Source: Epiperipatus broadwayi
Lineage: Eukaryota > Onychophora > Udeonychophora > Euonychophora > Peripatidae
Assembly: GCA_028023455.1 (NCBI GenBank)
Contig: JAQFVV010000256.1
Location: 791,001-855,000 of the forward strand
Direction: 5' to 3'
DNA length: 64,000 bases
The translations under genes and the position numbers were made by a program. The notes under the pieces are model-generated. The model saw only the letters and a list, made by a program, of their open reading frames with translations, did no database searches and had not been told where the DNA came from. The first letter of the stretch is position 1. The number at the start of each line of letters is the position of its first letter. This document shows, piece by piece, positions 1-10,930 of the stretch.

Positions 1-902
1 TTATTGTCTGGCATCTATTAGTTAATAAAACACACAGTAAGTGGCATAGAGATGATGATAGAAAAATATATGCTGCTAAAAGATTACAATCCAAATTATT
101 TATTTATTTTAACAATTTATGTTATCTAATAAAAGTTTCAAAAGTTTATAATGATTGTGATTTTGTCTGTCAATTATTTCACTATTTTTTAATGTTTGTG
201 AAATCAATTCACTTTTTAAATGTTTTATATGTGGTCCTCTTTTTTATTTGTTTTGATGGTCATTGTTTAACACTTAGTCTCAGGAATCTTCTACCCATCA
301 TTAATTATTTATAACTCCATGTATTCCATGTACTCATGCAGACTATTGAGAGACTAAATATTATTAGTAAAGAATAATTTAGAAATATGATAATTGCAAT
401 AGCTAAGCAATATGAGTTCTTTATAAACAGATTTAAACAATGGTATACCTTTTACGTGCATAAATTGTAAACAACTTTAAATAATGTATATATAATTTAA
501 TATATTAATCTAACTATACCCTTATACAATAATTTTTCCCGAGACTTACAAAATACTAATAAAAAAAGCATACAATAAGTTTAAGAAAAGTCTAAGCCAA
601 GTTCATAATATTTAGATTTAGTCTTTTTTGGGTTCTATAACTTTAGACTTATAAATCGTAGAATCCTAATTAAATCTGATTTTTAATCTTGATTTAATTC
701 TGCTTATCAAAATTTTCATTATATCTATTCTCAAATAGGATTAATATATTTTGAAATGTCATAATTATTAGTGTTTGTTAATATGGAGTTCAATTAAAAA
801 AAACTTAATCTTTCTTTTTTTATTAATTTAATCAAATATATTTATAAACCACACCTTATAAAATAATTTATCTCTTATTTCTCTTTAATTAACATACATA
901 TA
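1..902. other. A+T-rich stretch, no feature seen
   Basis: No open frame of note, no tRNA-like boxes and no recognised repeat. Stop codons are dense in all frames. It may be intron or intergenic DNA; nothing here decides which. Confidence 0.5.
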
Positions 903-1470
903 TATAATAGTAAAAATATATGACATGAAATATATAAAACTGTTAAAGGTTGGGATCTTTCCAACTGCTGCACAAGTAATATTAATACTCAATGTCAACC
1001 ATTACTAAATCAAAATGAATCTGAAGTTACCAAGAATTGGTATGGGAAAAAATGTATACAACTGTAATAGCAAGAAGGAAATTTTGTCCTTTGTGGATAT
1101 AAATAAATTATATTATAGTTTAATTTAATATTTCTAGGGAAGAATCCCTATGTTTTTATTTTAATATTTTTATGAATGCTCTAAGTTTTTCAAATATATA
1201 ATACTAAAAATATATAGTAAGAAATATTATATAAAACCACTGAAAGCCTGGATTTTTTTCAATTGCTATTCAAACAATGTTAAAATCTCATAGAAATTCA
1301 TTTATTTTATTGCTATTCAAATATTTATCTTTTTGAGATCATCAAGAATTTATGTGGAAAATAAGTTTAGATAACTCTAACTGTGAGTAAAATTTTACTC
1401 ATTGTGGATGCAAATAAATTCAATATTACAAATGACTTAATTTAATATTCCTAAAGCAGAATCATTAAAT
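903..1470. repeat. Diverged two-copy tandem repeat, period about 293 bp
   Basis: Copy 1 (903-1150) and copy 2 (1196-1470) align from the shared start TATAATA(G/C)TAAAAATATAT, through the similar 'gggatctttccaactgct' and 'ggatttttttcaattgct' segments and a shared 'gtggat(a/g)(t/c)aaataaatt' block, to a shared 'taatttaatatt(t/c)cta' end. The copies differ at many positions and by small indels, so the duplication is old. No coding content is visible. Confidence 0.6.
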
Positions 1471-1710
1471 ATTTATTTTTGATGATCTCAAATAAAATAA
1501 GACTCTTTTTAATGATATCTTTATACAAGATTTTAACATCATTTGATAGCATTTGGAGATCTTTATCTTCAACAAATTTATATAATTATTTTATGCCAAA
1601 TGTTTCTAGCATTAAATATTCATAAAAACATTGCAAGGTTATTTAAATTAATACTTAGTGATTCCACCTTGAAAATATTAAGGTGAGTCATTTTCAATAA
1701 CACTTTATAA

Positions 1711-1795
1711 AGTTGTAATAATTATATTTATAAAGTGCATACTCATTATGTGAAGTAATATTTATTAAGGCTATAACCTTAAGCTATCTATAGTG
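1711..1795 (+). repeat. Fragment related to the 344-bp foldback unit at 48.9 kb
   Basis: The order of blocks here (GTTGTAAT, TTTATAAA, GTGCAT, CATTATGT, GAAGTAATATTTA, AGGCTATAACCT) follows the junction between consecutive units of the element at 48,932-49,777 (around 49,235-49,310). It is a diverged partial copy immediately upstream of the RTE fragment that starts near 1808. Confidence 0.45.
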
Positions 1796-1807
1796 AATAA
1801 TTGGTTT

Positions 1808-3135
1808 CTCATATGGAAGGATATTGCAATTAACTGAACAGTGAGCCTTTGATTTCTCTTCAGACTTTAAAGGAAACAACCAAGCAAAGTTCTTGATCAT
1901 ATAATATATAAACATGAATGGACTGTTCACCAACAAGCATCAGCCAATATGATGAGTTTATTTGCTTTTCTACAAGTTTAAAATCAAAGAAACACAATGG
2001 AATTTATTCTCACTTTCATGATAGTAGAGACCTTATTTCCAGAAGGTTATAAAGCTACCAGTTAAGGCAACAATAATGTGTAACATATTAAGAATACCCT
2101 GATTATGAACTGAGTCTGATATTTGTTGATGACCAATTTAAGCACCTATAACTGCAGATCACTTTCATGTTGCATTAATTGAAAAAAGAAGTGTGTAATA
2201 TTAAATGAGACAATGTTGAACTTTGGGAAGATATTAAAAATTGTCAGAGGACAATTTATTTTAAAAAAAACAGATGTACTTTATAAAAAAGAGTCGAATA
2301 TTGCAAATACAAGTGGAGTTGGATTCATTATAAATAAAAAATTGAAGAACAACATTATGGAGATGAATGATGTATCAAGCAGAATGGCAAGATTAATTAT
2401 TCAACTTAATGGAAAACACCAAATGCAGATAATTCAGGTTTATGCCCCCCCCCCAATTCTCATTTATGGTGAAGAAGTAGTGGATTTTATATGGATATAG
2501 AAAATACTTTTTATAAGATCAAACAACATTTTAAAATTTCCATGAGAGACTTCATTGCTAGACTTTGTAAATGTTAGAAAAATGAAAGTACTGTGAGTAA
2601 ATATAGTTATTGTGTTAGAAATGAGAAAAGATACAGACTTGTGGAGTTTACAGAAAAAGAAAAACTGTATATTATAAATTATTTTTATATAGATATAGCA
2701 GAATTGGATTATGTTTTGACTAATGAAGAATAGTACAGAAAGTAAATGTTAATTAGTGAGATATAAGATATGTGTTAATTCAAAATAGAGTGAGAATAAT
2801 AAATAAGAAAAATAGTACTCAAGATTATACTCCTAACCTTCAGAGAAATATTCCAATAAATTTAAACTAAAATTTTCCAGTTATTTAAAAATATTAACAG
2901 ACCTTAAAGATGGTTCAGCTTTTAATGAAATCAATTTGAAATTATATACTATTAAGAGCAGCAACAAAGACCTGGCATAAAACAGTAACCATTTACCAGT
3001 ACATTTTCTATTGAGACAAGACAATGTACGAAGGAAAAAAGGAATACAAAAATATATAACAATGATCTATTAAAAAGAATTGAATATCTAGAATTTTAAA
3101 AAATAGTACAAAAAACAGTTAATAAGATATATATA
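1808..3135 (+). pseudogene. RTE-class LINE, decayed copy 1, 5' part (leader and endonuclease)
   Basis: Collinear with the fuller RTE copy at 30,339-34,691, starting at the same leader segment (compare 1835-1970 with 30,360-30,540). The open piece at 2213-2500 matches the apurinic/apyrimidinic-type endonuclease region: SGVGFIINKK, SRMARLIIQL, then QIIQVYAPP. A C-run of nine at about 2446-2454 lies where the other copy reads 'gccccaacaag', and after it the frame is lost. Further stops and deletions remove the rest of the endonuclease. The linker ahead of the RT is recognisable to about 3120. The copy is broken by the palindromic element at 3136-4332 and resumes beyond it. It cannot make a functional protein. 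Confidence 0.8.
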
Positions 3136-4332
3136 TATAGTTTCTTATTCCTGTCTTTCACTGACGATAGCAAATAGCTTGAAATCATGATCTGAAAGTG
3201 GAATTAAGGTTAGAGATAGTGAATGCTCGCTCTGATGTTTATATAAACAGAAAACTATGCTTGACGGTGTTTTTGGTAGAATGCCATCTGTTATCATATA
3301 TATAACTGTAAATTAGCAAAGAAAAAGAATAAGAATCTCAAAACAATAAATACATTACATAATTATCATTCTTTATACTTACACTATCGGTTAAGGCAGA
3401 GACAAACTCTCCATATAGTAGTGCCATTCAGTGCAAGCAAGAGTAATCAATGGAAGCAAAAAGGTTTATACATAAAATCCCCTTCTAATGACTACTCATC
3501 CAATATCCCTGGACATGTTTCCAGCTTGTAACTTTCATCAGTGAATAGCCTTGGATCTGAGAGCACTGCACCTAGTCCTTAGGATCTAATGCAACCTTCC
3601 ATCAGCCACCTTTTATCTTTTTGTCTAACTATAAGGCTTTGATTCAATTCAAGCTCATTTTATTGTATAATCATATAGATCTGAACTCAGCTTAGCATCT
3701 ATACACTTTGATATCTTTGGCTTTTAATAACTGCAGTCATCATAATCATATTGAGTAGGATTGTTTTTAACCCCCTAAACATCACATGATCACCATTCTT
3801 TATGTTTACACAAGCTGTTAACACAGAGGCCTGCAAGCCATGAGTGGTGCTACCATATGGAGAGTTTCTCCTCTGGGTTAACATCCTGTGTAAGCATAAA
3901 TAATAGTGATCATGTGATTTTTAGTGGTTTAAATCCAATCCTTCCCAATAGGATTATGCTGACTGCAGTTATTAAAGAACTAAAGAAACCAAAATGTATA
4001 AATATTGAACTGAGTTCAGATATATATGACTAACAAGCAAATAAGCTTGAATTGAAAATATTACTGTGTTTTCATTTTGGACTCAATGCTTTATAGTTAA
4101 CATAAAAGATAACCGGTGGCTTCTGGAGAGTTAAGTTAGATCTTAAGGTCTAGGTGCAGTGCTCACAAATCTAAGGTTTCTTACTGATGAAAGCCATAAG
4201 CTTAAAACTAGATTAGAGATATTGAATGAGTAGGCACTAGATGAGAATTTTATGCATAACCCTTTTTGCATCCATTGATTAGTGTGGATTGCATTCAGTA
4301 GAGCTATTGTATGGAGAGTTTTGCCTCTGCAA
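3136..4332. mobile_element. Composite palindromic (foldback) element, family A, copy 1
   Basis: It is inserted in the RTE fragment, whose sequence stops near 3135 and resumes near 4333. From about 3340 to 3835 runs a forward arm and from about 3870 to 4332 an inverted arm of the same unit. Forward markers are the TIR-like GGC(A)AAACTCTCC, CTACTCATCCAATATC and CACATGATCACCATTCTTTA; the inverted arm carries AGTGATCATGTGATTTTTAG, GAGTAGGCACTAGATGAG and GGAGAGTTTTGCCTCTG. The centre is around 3835-3870. Unit length is about 425 bp. The first 200 bp (3136-3335) match nothing else that I recognise here and may be a separate insertion. No transposase frame is present. Confidence 0.7.
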
Positions 4333-5155
4333 TAAGTCAACATTTTAGTGTTGGAAAGAAAATTGTTTAATTATTTTTGGAAGAATTATAAAAATAATTT
4401 ATATAATAATAACAAAAAAATGAAGCATTTCTTACAATTATCACATCTTTTAAATTGCTGAGTATTTTAAATAAAGATGTGAGACATACAATTAAATCTA
4501 TGAAGAAGTATGTTAAAAGAAGCAGGTGAAAAAAAATTCTTGACAAAGCTATATACCTAATGCCTAAATTATAAACATATATTAAATGATCAGTAGAATG
4601 CACTTAATAGTATTGATAAAAAGGTGATAAAGAAGATATTAAAGATTACAGATCCTGTCAATATTTTATCATTTCTATATAAAAATGTTACCAAGATAAT
4701 TATAACTTGCCTCTAATGAATTTTGGATTTTAAACAACCAAAAGAACAAGTTGGATTTTAAAATGAATTTAGCACAGTGGATTATATCAGGATCTTGAAA
4801 GAAAGTTATAAAAAAAAATAGTGAATATGAGTTGCCATTATGCTTTGGATTTGTAGATAATAAAAATGCTTTAGATTCTATAAGCTTTTGTTTAAGTGAA
4901 TAAAGTCTTTGTTCATGGAGATATAGACCCAGGATATTGTCATATCTGAAAATTACTTATAAAAATGCAAAAAATGTTGTAGTACACAATGATACTAAAA
5001 AGATTAGCATTGAAATTGGTGTACAACAGGGTGACTTTGTTCATTAAAAATATTTAACAGCCCTTTTATGAAATACTTTGTAGATTCAAATGGTAAGCTA
5101 AGAGAGTAAAAATAATAAATATGTCATCTAAATTTTGCAGATAATATGGGCATTT
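4333..5155 (+). pseudogene. RTE-class LINE, decayed copy 1, RT part
   Basis: Sequence resumes with 'caacattttagtgttgg', which matches about 31,960-31,980 of the other RTE copy, has a deletion, and then follows the RT domain: 'gacatacaattaaatctatgaagaa' region at 4490, the 'gataaagaagatatta' block at 4627, 'caagttggattt' at 4746 and the 'gatttgtagataataaaaatgctttagattct' region at 4848 (the domain around the YEKAFDS motif in the other copy). It ends near 5150 at the segment just before the catalytic Asp-Asp, where a family A foldback begins. Many stops and frameshifts; non-functional. Confidence 0.75.
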
Positions 5156-6310
5156 TTAAACTAGTCCTACTTAGTTAACTATATAGGCCATGAGCCCAAG
5201 ATGGAACACAATAATATTTTAATACAAGCTAATTCACTTGTGTAGCCATCCAAATCTGAACCCAATTCAGTGTCTATACATTTGGTGTCCTTGGCTTTTT
5301 AATAACCACAGTCATCCTTATTCTGTTGGCAGCATAGAAACCAATAAAACAACATCCAATCATCAATTCCTATGATGACATGAACTGTTAAAACAGTAGA
5401 AAACTCTACAGACAGTAGGGTCATTCAGGGAAAGTCTTACTAATCAATGGATACTAGAAGGTTTGTACATAAGATCCCTATCTAGTGCCTACTCATTCAA
5501 TATCCCCAGACTAGTGTCTACCTTGTGGCTTTAATCAATGTGGAGGTTTGGATGCGAGAGCATTGAATCAAATCTTAGAATCTAATACAACCCTCAAGAA
5601 GCCACCTTTTATCTATTTAATAAACTATAAAGCTATGAGCCCAAGATGAAAACACAATAATGTTTTCAATCCAAGCTAATTTGTTTGTATAGTCATATAG
5701 ATCTGAACCCAGTTCAGTATCTATACATTTCGGTAACTTTGTTTTTTAATAATGACTGTCACCAGTATGCTATGGGCAAGATTAATTTAAAAACACTACA
5801 TGATTAAACATTCTAACATAAATTGATTACTGTGGCTTGCACTAATTGATATTGATGTCTAAAGTGTTTTCTACTGTTGTAATGGCTTGCGTGAGCATAG
5901 GAAATGGTGATCATGTGATATCTAGTGGTCTATATCAATAATCCTGTCCATAGGATAATAGTGACTGTGGTTATTAAAAAAACCAAGGATGCCAAAATTT
6001 ATAGATACTGAAATGCATTCAGATCCATGACTATACGAATGAATTAGCTTCGATTGAAAACATTGTGTTTTCATTTTAGACTCATAGTTTTATAGCTAAC
6101 TAAATAGGTTAAAGTTGGCTTTTGCAGAATTGCCTTAGATCCTTAAGATCCAGATATCTCAAGTCTGAAGTTCCACACTGATGAAATCTGCAAATTAAAA
6201 ACTAGTCTGAATATTGGATGAGTAGGCACTAGATAGGAATTTTATGCATGAACCTTCTAGCATCCATTGATTACTATGGCTACAGTTTTATGAGACTTAT
6301 ATTATTAAAA
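5156..6310. mobile_element. Composite palindromic (foldback) element, family A, copy 2
   Basis: It begins inside the unit: a forward partial unit (5180-5345, the 'ccatgagcccaagatg' half), then a forward unit (about 5385-5800) and an inverted unit (about 5880-6300), with the centre near 5840. The forward arm carries CCTACTCATTCAATATCC and GCCACCTTTTATCTATT; the inverted arm carries GATCATGTGATATCTAGTGG and GATGAGTAGGCACTAGATAG. The order (partial forward, forward, inverted) is the tandem-within-palindrome layout also seen at 33.4 and 48.9 kb. It replaces the 3' end of RTE copy 1; no RTE sequence is recognised beyond 6310. Confidence 0.65.
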
Positions 6311-8117
6311 TTTGTAATTACAAGTCTGATGTCAGATCTATATAACTTCATATGTGGATTTGATAAGGAATCAAAACTTTAGGATATATTTCAATGTAAG
6401 GCTATTTGATTGATATTAAAAATACAAGCTGAGCTTCTTGGTATGACTTTCAGTGATGATATCCATAAATCAAAAACTAGTTTGTCATGTGATAAAAAAG
6501 TATTGCCATCTAGTGTTCATTCATTAACAAAATGTACAATAAATAGTGAAATAAGAAGGAATGTTTGCAAAAGTAAGGGGAATTGTTAAAAATATTATGG
6601 AAACATAGTTAGAAAAAAAAAAAGAAACACCGAGCAATTGTTCTGATTTGGTATGGAACAGACAATTATAATATCCCTTTTTTTTTTTTTCAAATAATAG
6701 TCCAAAATTCTATAAGAATTTGTATTGTTTTAATTTTCCCTTAATTCTTAAAGACTACAAACTATACAATCCATATTAAACTATTCAGTAACCATGGGTC
6801 AATTGACTATAACTTTGTATCCATCAGGTTACTGTAGGGCTAAAATGTCATTAGAACTTGGCTACAGGATTAATTTATATTCTACTATTATCGAAATACA
6901 GTAGTATTAATTTTCTCTATGACTCTCTTCTCAATTACCATCTTTAAATTTAAGCCTTTTGGCTTATTTTTGTCATCGATGACGAAAGTGATTTAACGTT
7001 TTTGGACAGTTTGTAATCGTTATGTCAAACACGATAATCAAACAAAACTAACGTGCAGATTGTCATTTATAATTTACATTTGAGTTTTTAAACGCGGTTT
7101 ATTTTTAGCTGATAATTAAATAATTATTATATCAATAACTCATCTCTGTCCATAAAAAAAAAAAATTTTTTTTTTTTGGCAATTATTATGTAAACAAGTT
7201 TTTTTAAAACAAAAAAAATGGTACTGTTCCTTTTAAAATCTTCAACATTTTGACAGTGAAAGGAAAATTTAAAAACAAGTTGTCAATAATGTAGAAAAGA
7301 AAGCTAGTCTGAGAAATAATCCATAATTACTTTTGTCATTCTCCATGTGAAGTAATTCGATGCTTTTTGCTAAATTACTCACCGAACATTACAAAGTTAC
7401 TTTAGTCAATTTACAAAAAAGAAACTAAACGAAGTTAATTTTAAATTAAAGCATTACAACTGAATTGAAAGGGTAATGAAAATTTAATAGTCTAATTAAG
7501 CAGAAACTGTTAATCAATTTACCTGATATATATATTTTTTTCCAAAGTCAATTTGATTTCTGTTTAATAATTATATAACTGCTGTTTAATCACGAAAAGA
7601 AATAAAATTCTTTTAATTACTAAGAATTAGAAAAGTTCAAAAGTTCATCTCTTAAATGTCCAGGTAATGAATTTGAAGGATGTACAGTGTTTTATATTTG
7701 GATTTATTGCAGTATGGGCTTATTTGTTGAGATAATTGAACGATCCTGATCGTGAACAAATATTTTTTTATTAATTGATCAATAACAGGAAACTTCTGAG
7801 TGAATAAATTTGTCAATATATGTATCGCTCAAATAAGAAGTAAATGGAAAATAATGGCAAACTGCTGCTGGTGATGATGAAACGTTTGTTTATTGCTTAA
7901 ACACAGTGTCAGGAGACTTCTGAATCCATCATATTATGCAGAAAGTGATGATGAAATTTTATTTATGATTTTGTGCTTCTTATTGCATAATAATATTCTT
8001 TGGAGACTTTTGGGACTTCAAAAATATATTCTGCATATCAAATTTCTGCTTATTCAATCAATAGGTCCATTAGAACAATATATTTTTGTCAATACTAAAT
8101 AGATCCTACTCTTTTGA
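6311..8117. other. Mostly unannotated sequence
   Basis: At 6440-6545 there is a weak relative of the family A core (GATATCCATAAATCAAAAAC, then GCCATCTAGTGTTCATTC). The stretch 6960-7100 has several CpG dinucleotides (GTCATCGATGACG and AAACGCGG among them), more than its surroundings. A run of 13 A followed by 14 T lies near 7156-7181. The open frame at 7893-8102 has no recognisable domain and is not called as a gene. Confidence 0.4.
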
Positions 8118-8332
8118 TGTGATGTGATGTATTTGGCTTCTCCTTAAATGAAGTCAAGAATATCTCAGCAATTATGCCCAGATAAACCTGTTAGCCACTT
8201 TATTTTCCATTCCCCACTCTAAGTCTTCCCATATTCTGCCCCATCCCATTTCCACAGCATAATCTTTGTCAACTCTATGGCCTTTATATCTAAATCCCCC
8301 TTATCTTTTCGCAAACCCAGCATAAAAACTAA

Positions 8333-8530
8333 TTACTCACTTTCTGTATAGTCATTTTGTTCATACCTATTCTCCCATAACTTCATTATCTGTACCCTTT
8401 CTGCTTTCAAGCATTTACATTCAATCAAAAGATGCCTAATATTTTCTATACCTTCCTTACACAATTTGCACACTAAATCACCCATAGTTTTCCATTTACA
8501 TGTACATTCTCTTGTTGCTAAAGATCCCAT
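8333..8530 (-). pseudogene. LINE copy 1: C-terminal CCHC zinc-knuckle segment
   Basis: The 65-residue piece contains CKLCKEGIENIRHLLIEC, a C-x2-C-x8-H-x4-C motif usual near the C-terminus of CR1/L2-like and related LINE polyproteins, where it is thought to bind nucleic acid. It is separated from the RT frame by one in-frame TGA (8531-8533) and by a frameshift just before the RT frame's stop near 8614: in the shifted frame KKSLNIYRSKWNIG and the following residues continue without a break to the TGA. It is therefore the continuation of the same protein and not a separate gene. Confidence 0.75.
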
Positions 8531-8613
8531 TCAAGCCTTAAACAATAAACTATTTTCCTTACTATTATCATAAATTAACTCGCATCCAATATTCCATTTA
8601 CTTCTATATATAT

Positions 8614-10278
8614 TTAAACTCTTCTTACCCTCCATACTAGTTTTCCATCTCTCCAACTCCCTATTTTTATTAATGCTTCTATTCTTTTATCCCATTCCTT
8701 ACCATTATAACACTCAATAATCCTTCTAATACAATCATTCCACCTTTTATACAAGTATACTGATATAAATTCTTTATTCAAATCTTTTGGATACCGCATT
8801 ACCTTTCTCACCCATCTTGTTACCTGCCCTTTACTCATAACCCAATTAAACCCTATTTTGGCTATTCTTTTACTATCCATAAACTGCAACCTACCAAACA
8901 TTTTCATTTTAATTTTTGCATCTCTCATATAAAAACTTGACCATCCCATTTCTCCTTGAATTGCCTCCTTTACTGTCCACATCTCTGCATCTAATGCATG
9001 TCTTCCTACTTCCCTTTGTACTTTCTCTAAATAATCTAAAACCCTTTTACTAACACATAATGTATCATTACCATATGTTAACCCTGCTACTGCAACTCCC
9101 TTCCATACAATTCTAGCTACATCATATTTATTATATGAAAATACTGTTAGTTTCTTTACCAAACCCTTTCTTTTCTTTGCTTCATTTACCAATTTTCTCT
9201 CCCATTCATCAAAGCAATTTTCCTGATTACATAAGATAATTCCCAAATACCTATATCTATATACCACACTTAACTTTATATGCCCCAATAAAAATTCTAC
9301 ATTTTCTCTTACCTCAGTATTAACCATCATTATATTTGATTTTTCTTCACTAAATTTAATCCCCATCTCTTTACCCACCCTTGCACATGTCCTCAACATA
9401 ATTTCCATATCTTCTCTTCTTTCTGCACACAAAAAGATATCATCCGCAAAAAAAGACCTGACAAAGTTTATACTCTCTTGCCATCTATTAACGGTATCTC
9501 TTCCTAGACTTTCTATTGCTTTCTCCATTTCACTCAAAAACAACAAAAACAAAATAGGTAACATAGGGTATCCTTGCCTTAATCCCACCCCATTTTTAAC
9601 TTTAACTGATTCTATATCCTCTAATTGGTAAGTATAATAATTATTTTCATATAATTTCTTAATAATATTTACTAAAGCTTCATCCATTCCCAAATTGGCA
9701 AACCTTACCCATAATCTATTTTTATTTACTCTGTCATATGATTTCTCTATATCTATAAAACTCATATATAACAATCTACCTGAACTCCTACTCATCTCCA
9801 TAAGTTGTGTAACTACAAACAAACTATCTCCTATATGCCTATCTGACCTAAAACCTCCTTGCATTTCCCCCACTACATTATTCTCTTCCATCCATTTTAC
9901 AACTCTTCCAGCTACCATATATGAGAAAACTTTATATAAAACTGATGTTACTGCTATCAGCCTATAATTATTTAATTTTCTATGATCCTTACCCTTTCCT
10001 TTAAATAATAATCTTATTCTTGTATTACTCCAATTAACCGAAAAAACTGTCTTCTGTGCCATCTTATTAAAACATGATAATAACTTTGCTTTCGCTCTAT
10101 GCCCTAAATTCATTGCCATCTCTGCTGTCCACCCATCTAAACCTCTTGCCTTTCCACTTTTCAATCTCTTCCCTGCCTCATTCAGTTCATTTTTTGTAAA
10201 CCTAATATTCCCATTACTACCTGCTTTCATGTTTTCTATCACTAATTCCTTCACGTCTAACATCTTTTCTATATTCAT
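8614..10278 (-). pseudogene. LINE copy 1: reverse-transcriptase domain, 554 codons open
   Basis: RNA-dependent DNA polymerase that would copy LINE RNA at a nicked chromosomal target. Motifs in order: KSGKARGLDGW (residues 40-50, fingers), YRLIAVTSVLYKVF (105-118), MQGGFRSDRHIGDSL (139-153), FIDIEKSYDRV (174-184, first catalytic Asp), GLRQGYPMLPILF (232-244) and FADD (277-280, catalytic pair). RT proteins normally read RQGC-x-LSP; here Cys is Tyr and Ser is Leu, either decay or family variation. Thumb and connection follow, with WKGVAVAGLTYGN and GEMGWSSFYMRDAK. The first Met is arbitrary, because the natural frame would run on from the endonuclease. The long open frame in such A+T-rich DNA implies a fairly recent insertion. 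Upstream and downstream frameshifts make the whole protein non-functional. Confidence 0.85.
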
Positions 10279-10364
10279 TACATATCTATTTATGAGTCTC
10301 TCTACCTCTTCTCTAGAGCTACACTCTATTCCCTCATCATCTATTAATACTATCTCTCTTTCCC

Positions 10365-10652
10365 CTACATTTCTCCTTTTAATGTAATTCCAAAATTTTT
10401 ACTCCCATCTCTTCCACTTTTATTAATATCCTCCAACAATTTACTATTTAACTTCATCCTCTCTCTATATATATAATTATCCATTTTAGCCAACTTCTTC
10501 TTTTCTAAGTACTTTACCCATTTAGCATTAATATCGTTTTCACTTTCTTTATTCTTAATAGCACCCTTATATTCTCTGCATGCTTCTTTCCTCTCTTTTA
10601 CCCTTTTACTAACTCTCATTTTTATTACTTTTATTCCTCTGCATATTCTCAA
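10365..10652 (-). pseudogene. LINE copy 1: linker between endonuclease and RT
   Basis: Lysine- and glutamate-rich 95-codon piece (KRVKERKEACREYKGAIKN, then KWVKYLEKKKLAKMDNYI), typical of the charged helical spacer between endonuclease and RT in LINE ORF2. It overlaps the upstream piece by four bases and is out of frame with it. A gap of about 85 bp with frame disruption separates it from the RT frame. It is part of the same broken protein. Confidence 0.7.
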
Positions 10653-10924
10653 CTAAAAACCTTATTTGCCCCTTTTTCTATTTCTCCACACCAGTCCTTA
10701 TATTCATCCCCAACCAACTGCTCCATGATTTCTTCAACTTTTATTTTATACTCTTCCAACTTATTCTTATCATTTACTCTCCATCCACATCTTTCACTAT
10801 TGTTTCTACCTTTATTTCTATCCTCCATCACATTACTAACCATTTCTATTACAATAAAGTTATGATTACCATTACATGCTCTCTCTTCATCATCAAACAC
10901 CTTAATTTTCCATATTTTATTCAT
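10649..10924 (-). pseudogene. LINE copy 1: C-terminal remnant of the endonuclease
   Basis: The first 30 residues end in GNHNFIVIEM, which fits the SDHN-x-(L/I/V) motif near the C-terminus of LINE apurinic/apyrimidinic-like endonucleases, with the usual Ser-Asp replaced by Gly-Asn. The rest is charged linker. The upstream endonuclease (residues with the catalytic Glu and GDFN) is absent, so the element is 5'-truncated near 10,930. Confidence 0.65.
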
Positions 10925-10930
10925 TCCCTC

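Larger units (their letters stand above)
8118..10930 (-). mobile_element. 5'-truncated non-LTR retrotransposon (LINE), copy 1
   Basis: Read on the minus strand this is the C-terminal tip of an endonuclease (ending near 10,850), a linker, a full RT domain and a C-terminal CCHC segment, followed by a 3' untranslated tail ending in three ACATC repeats (8118-8133). Short tandem repeats at the 3' end suit CR1/L2/RTE-type LINEs. The element starts abruptly inside the endonuclease, typical of incomplete reverse transcription. I see no convincing target-site duplication. The RT to C-terminal order and the phrase GEMGWSSF recall a LINE family of ticks and other invertebrates; this is from memory and the clade is not settled. 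Copies of the same type lie at 18.8-20.1 kb and 59.7-61.0 kb. Confidence 0.85.

Noticed and set aside
7156-7181. A13/T14 palindrome as a terminator or origin
   Set aside because: Homopolymer runs are common in this window; no other signal supports a function.
9695-9967. 90-codon open frame on the plus strand
   Set aside because: Antisense to the RT frame of LINE copy 1; no domain.
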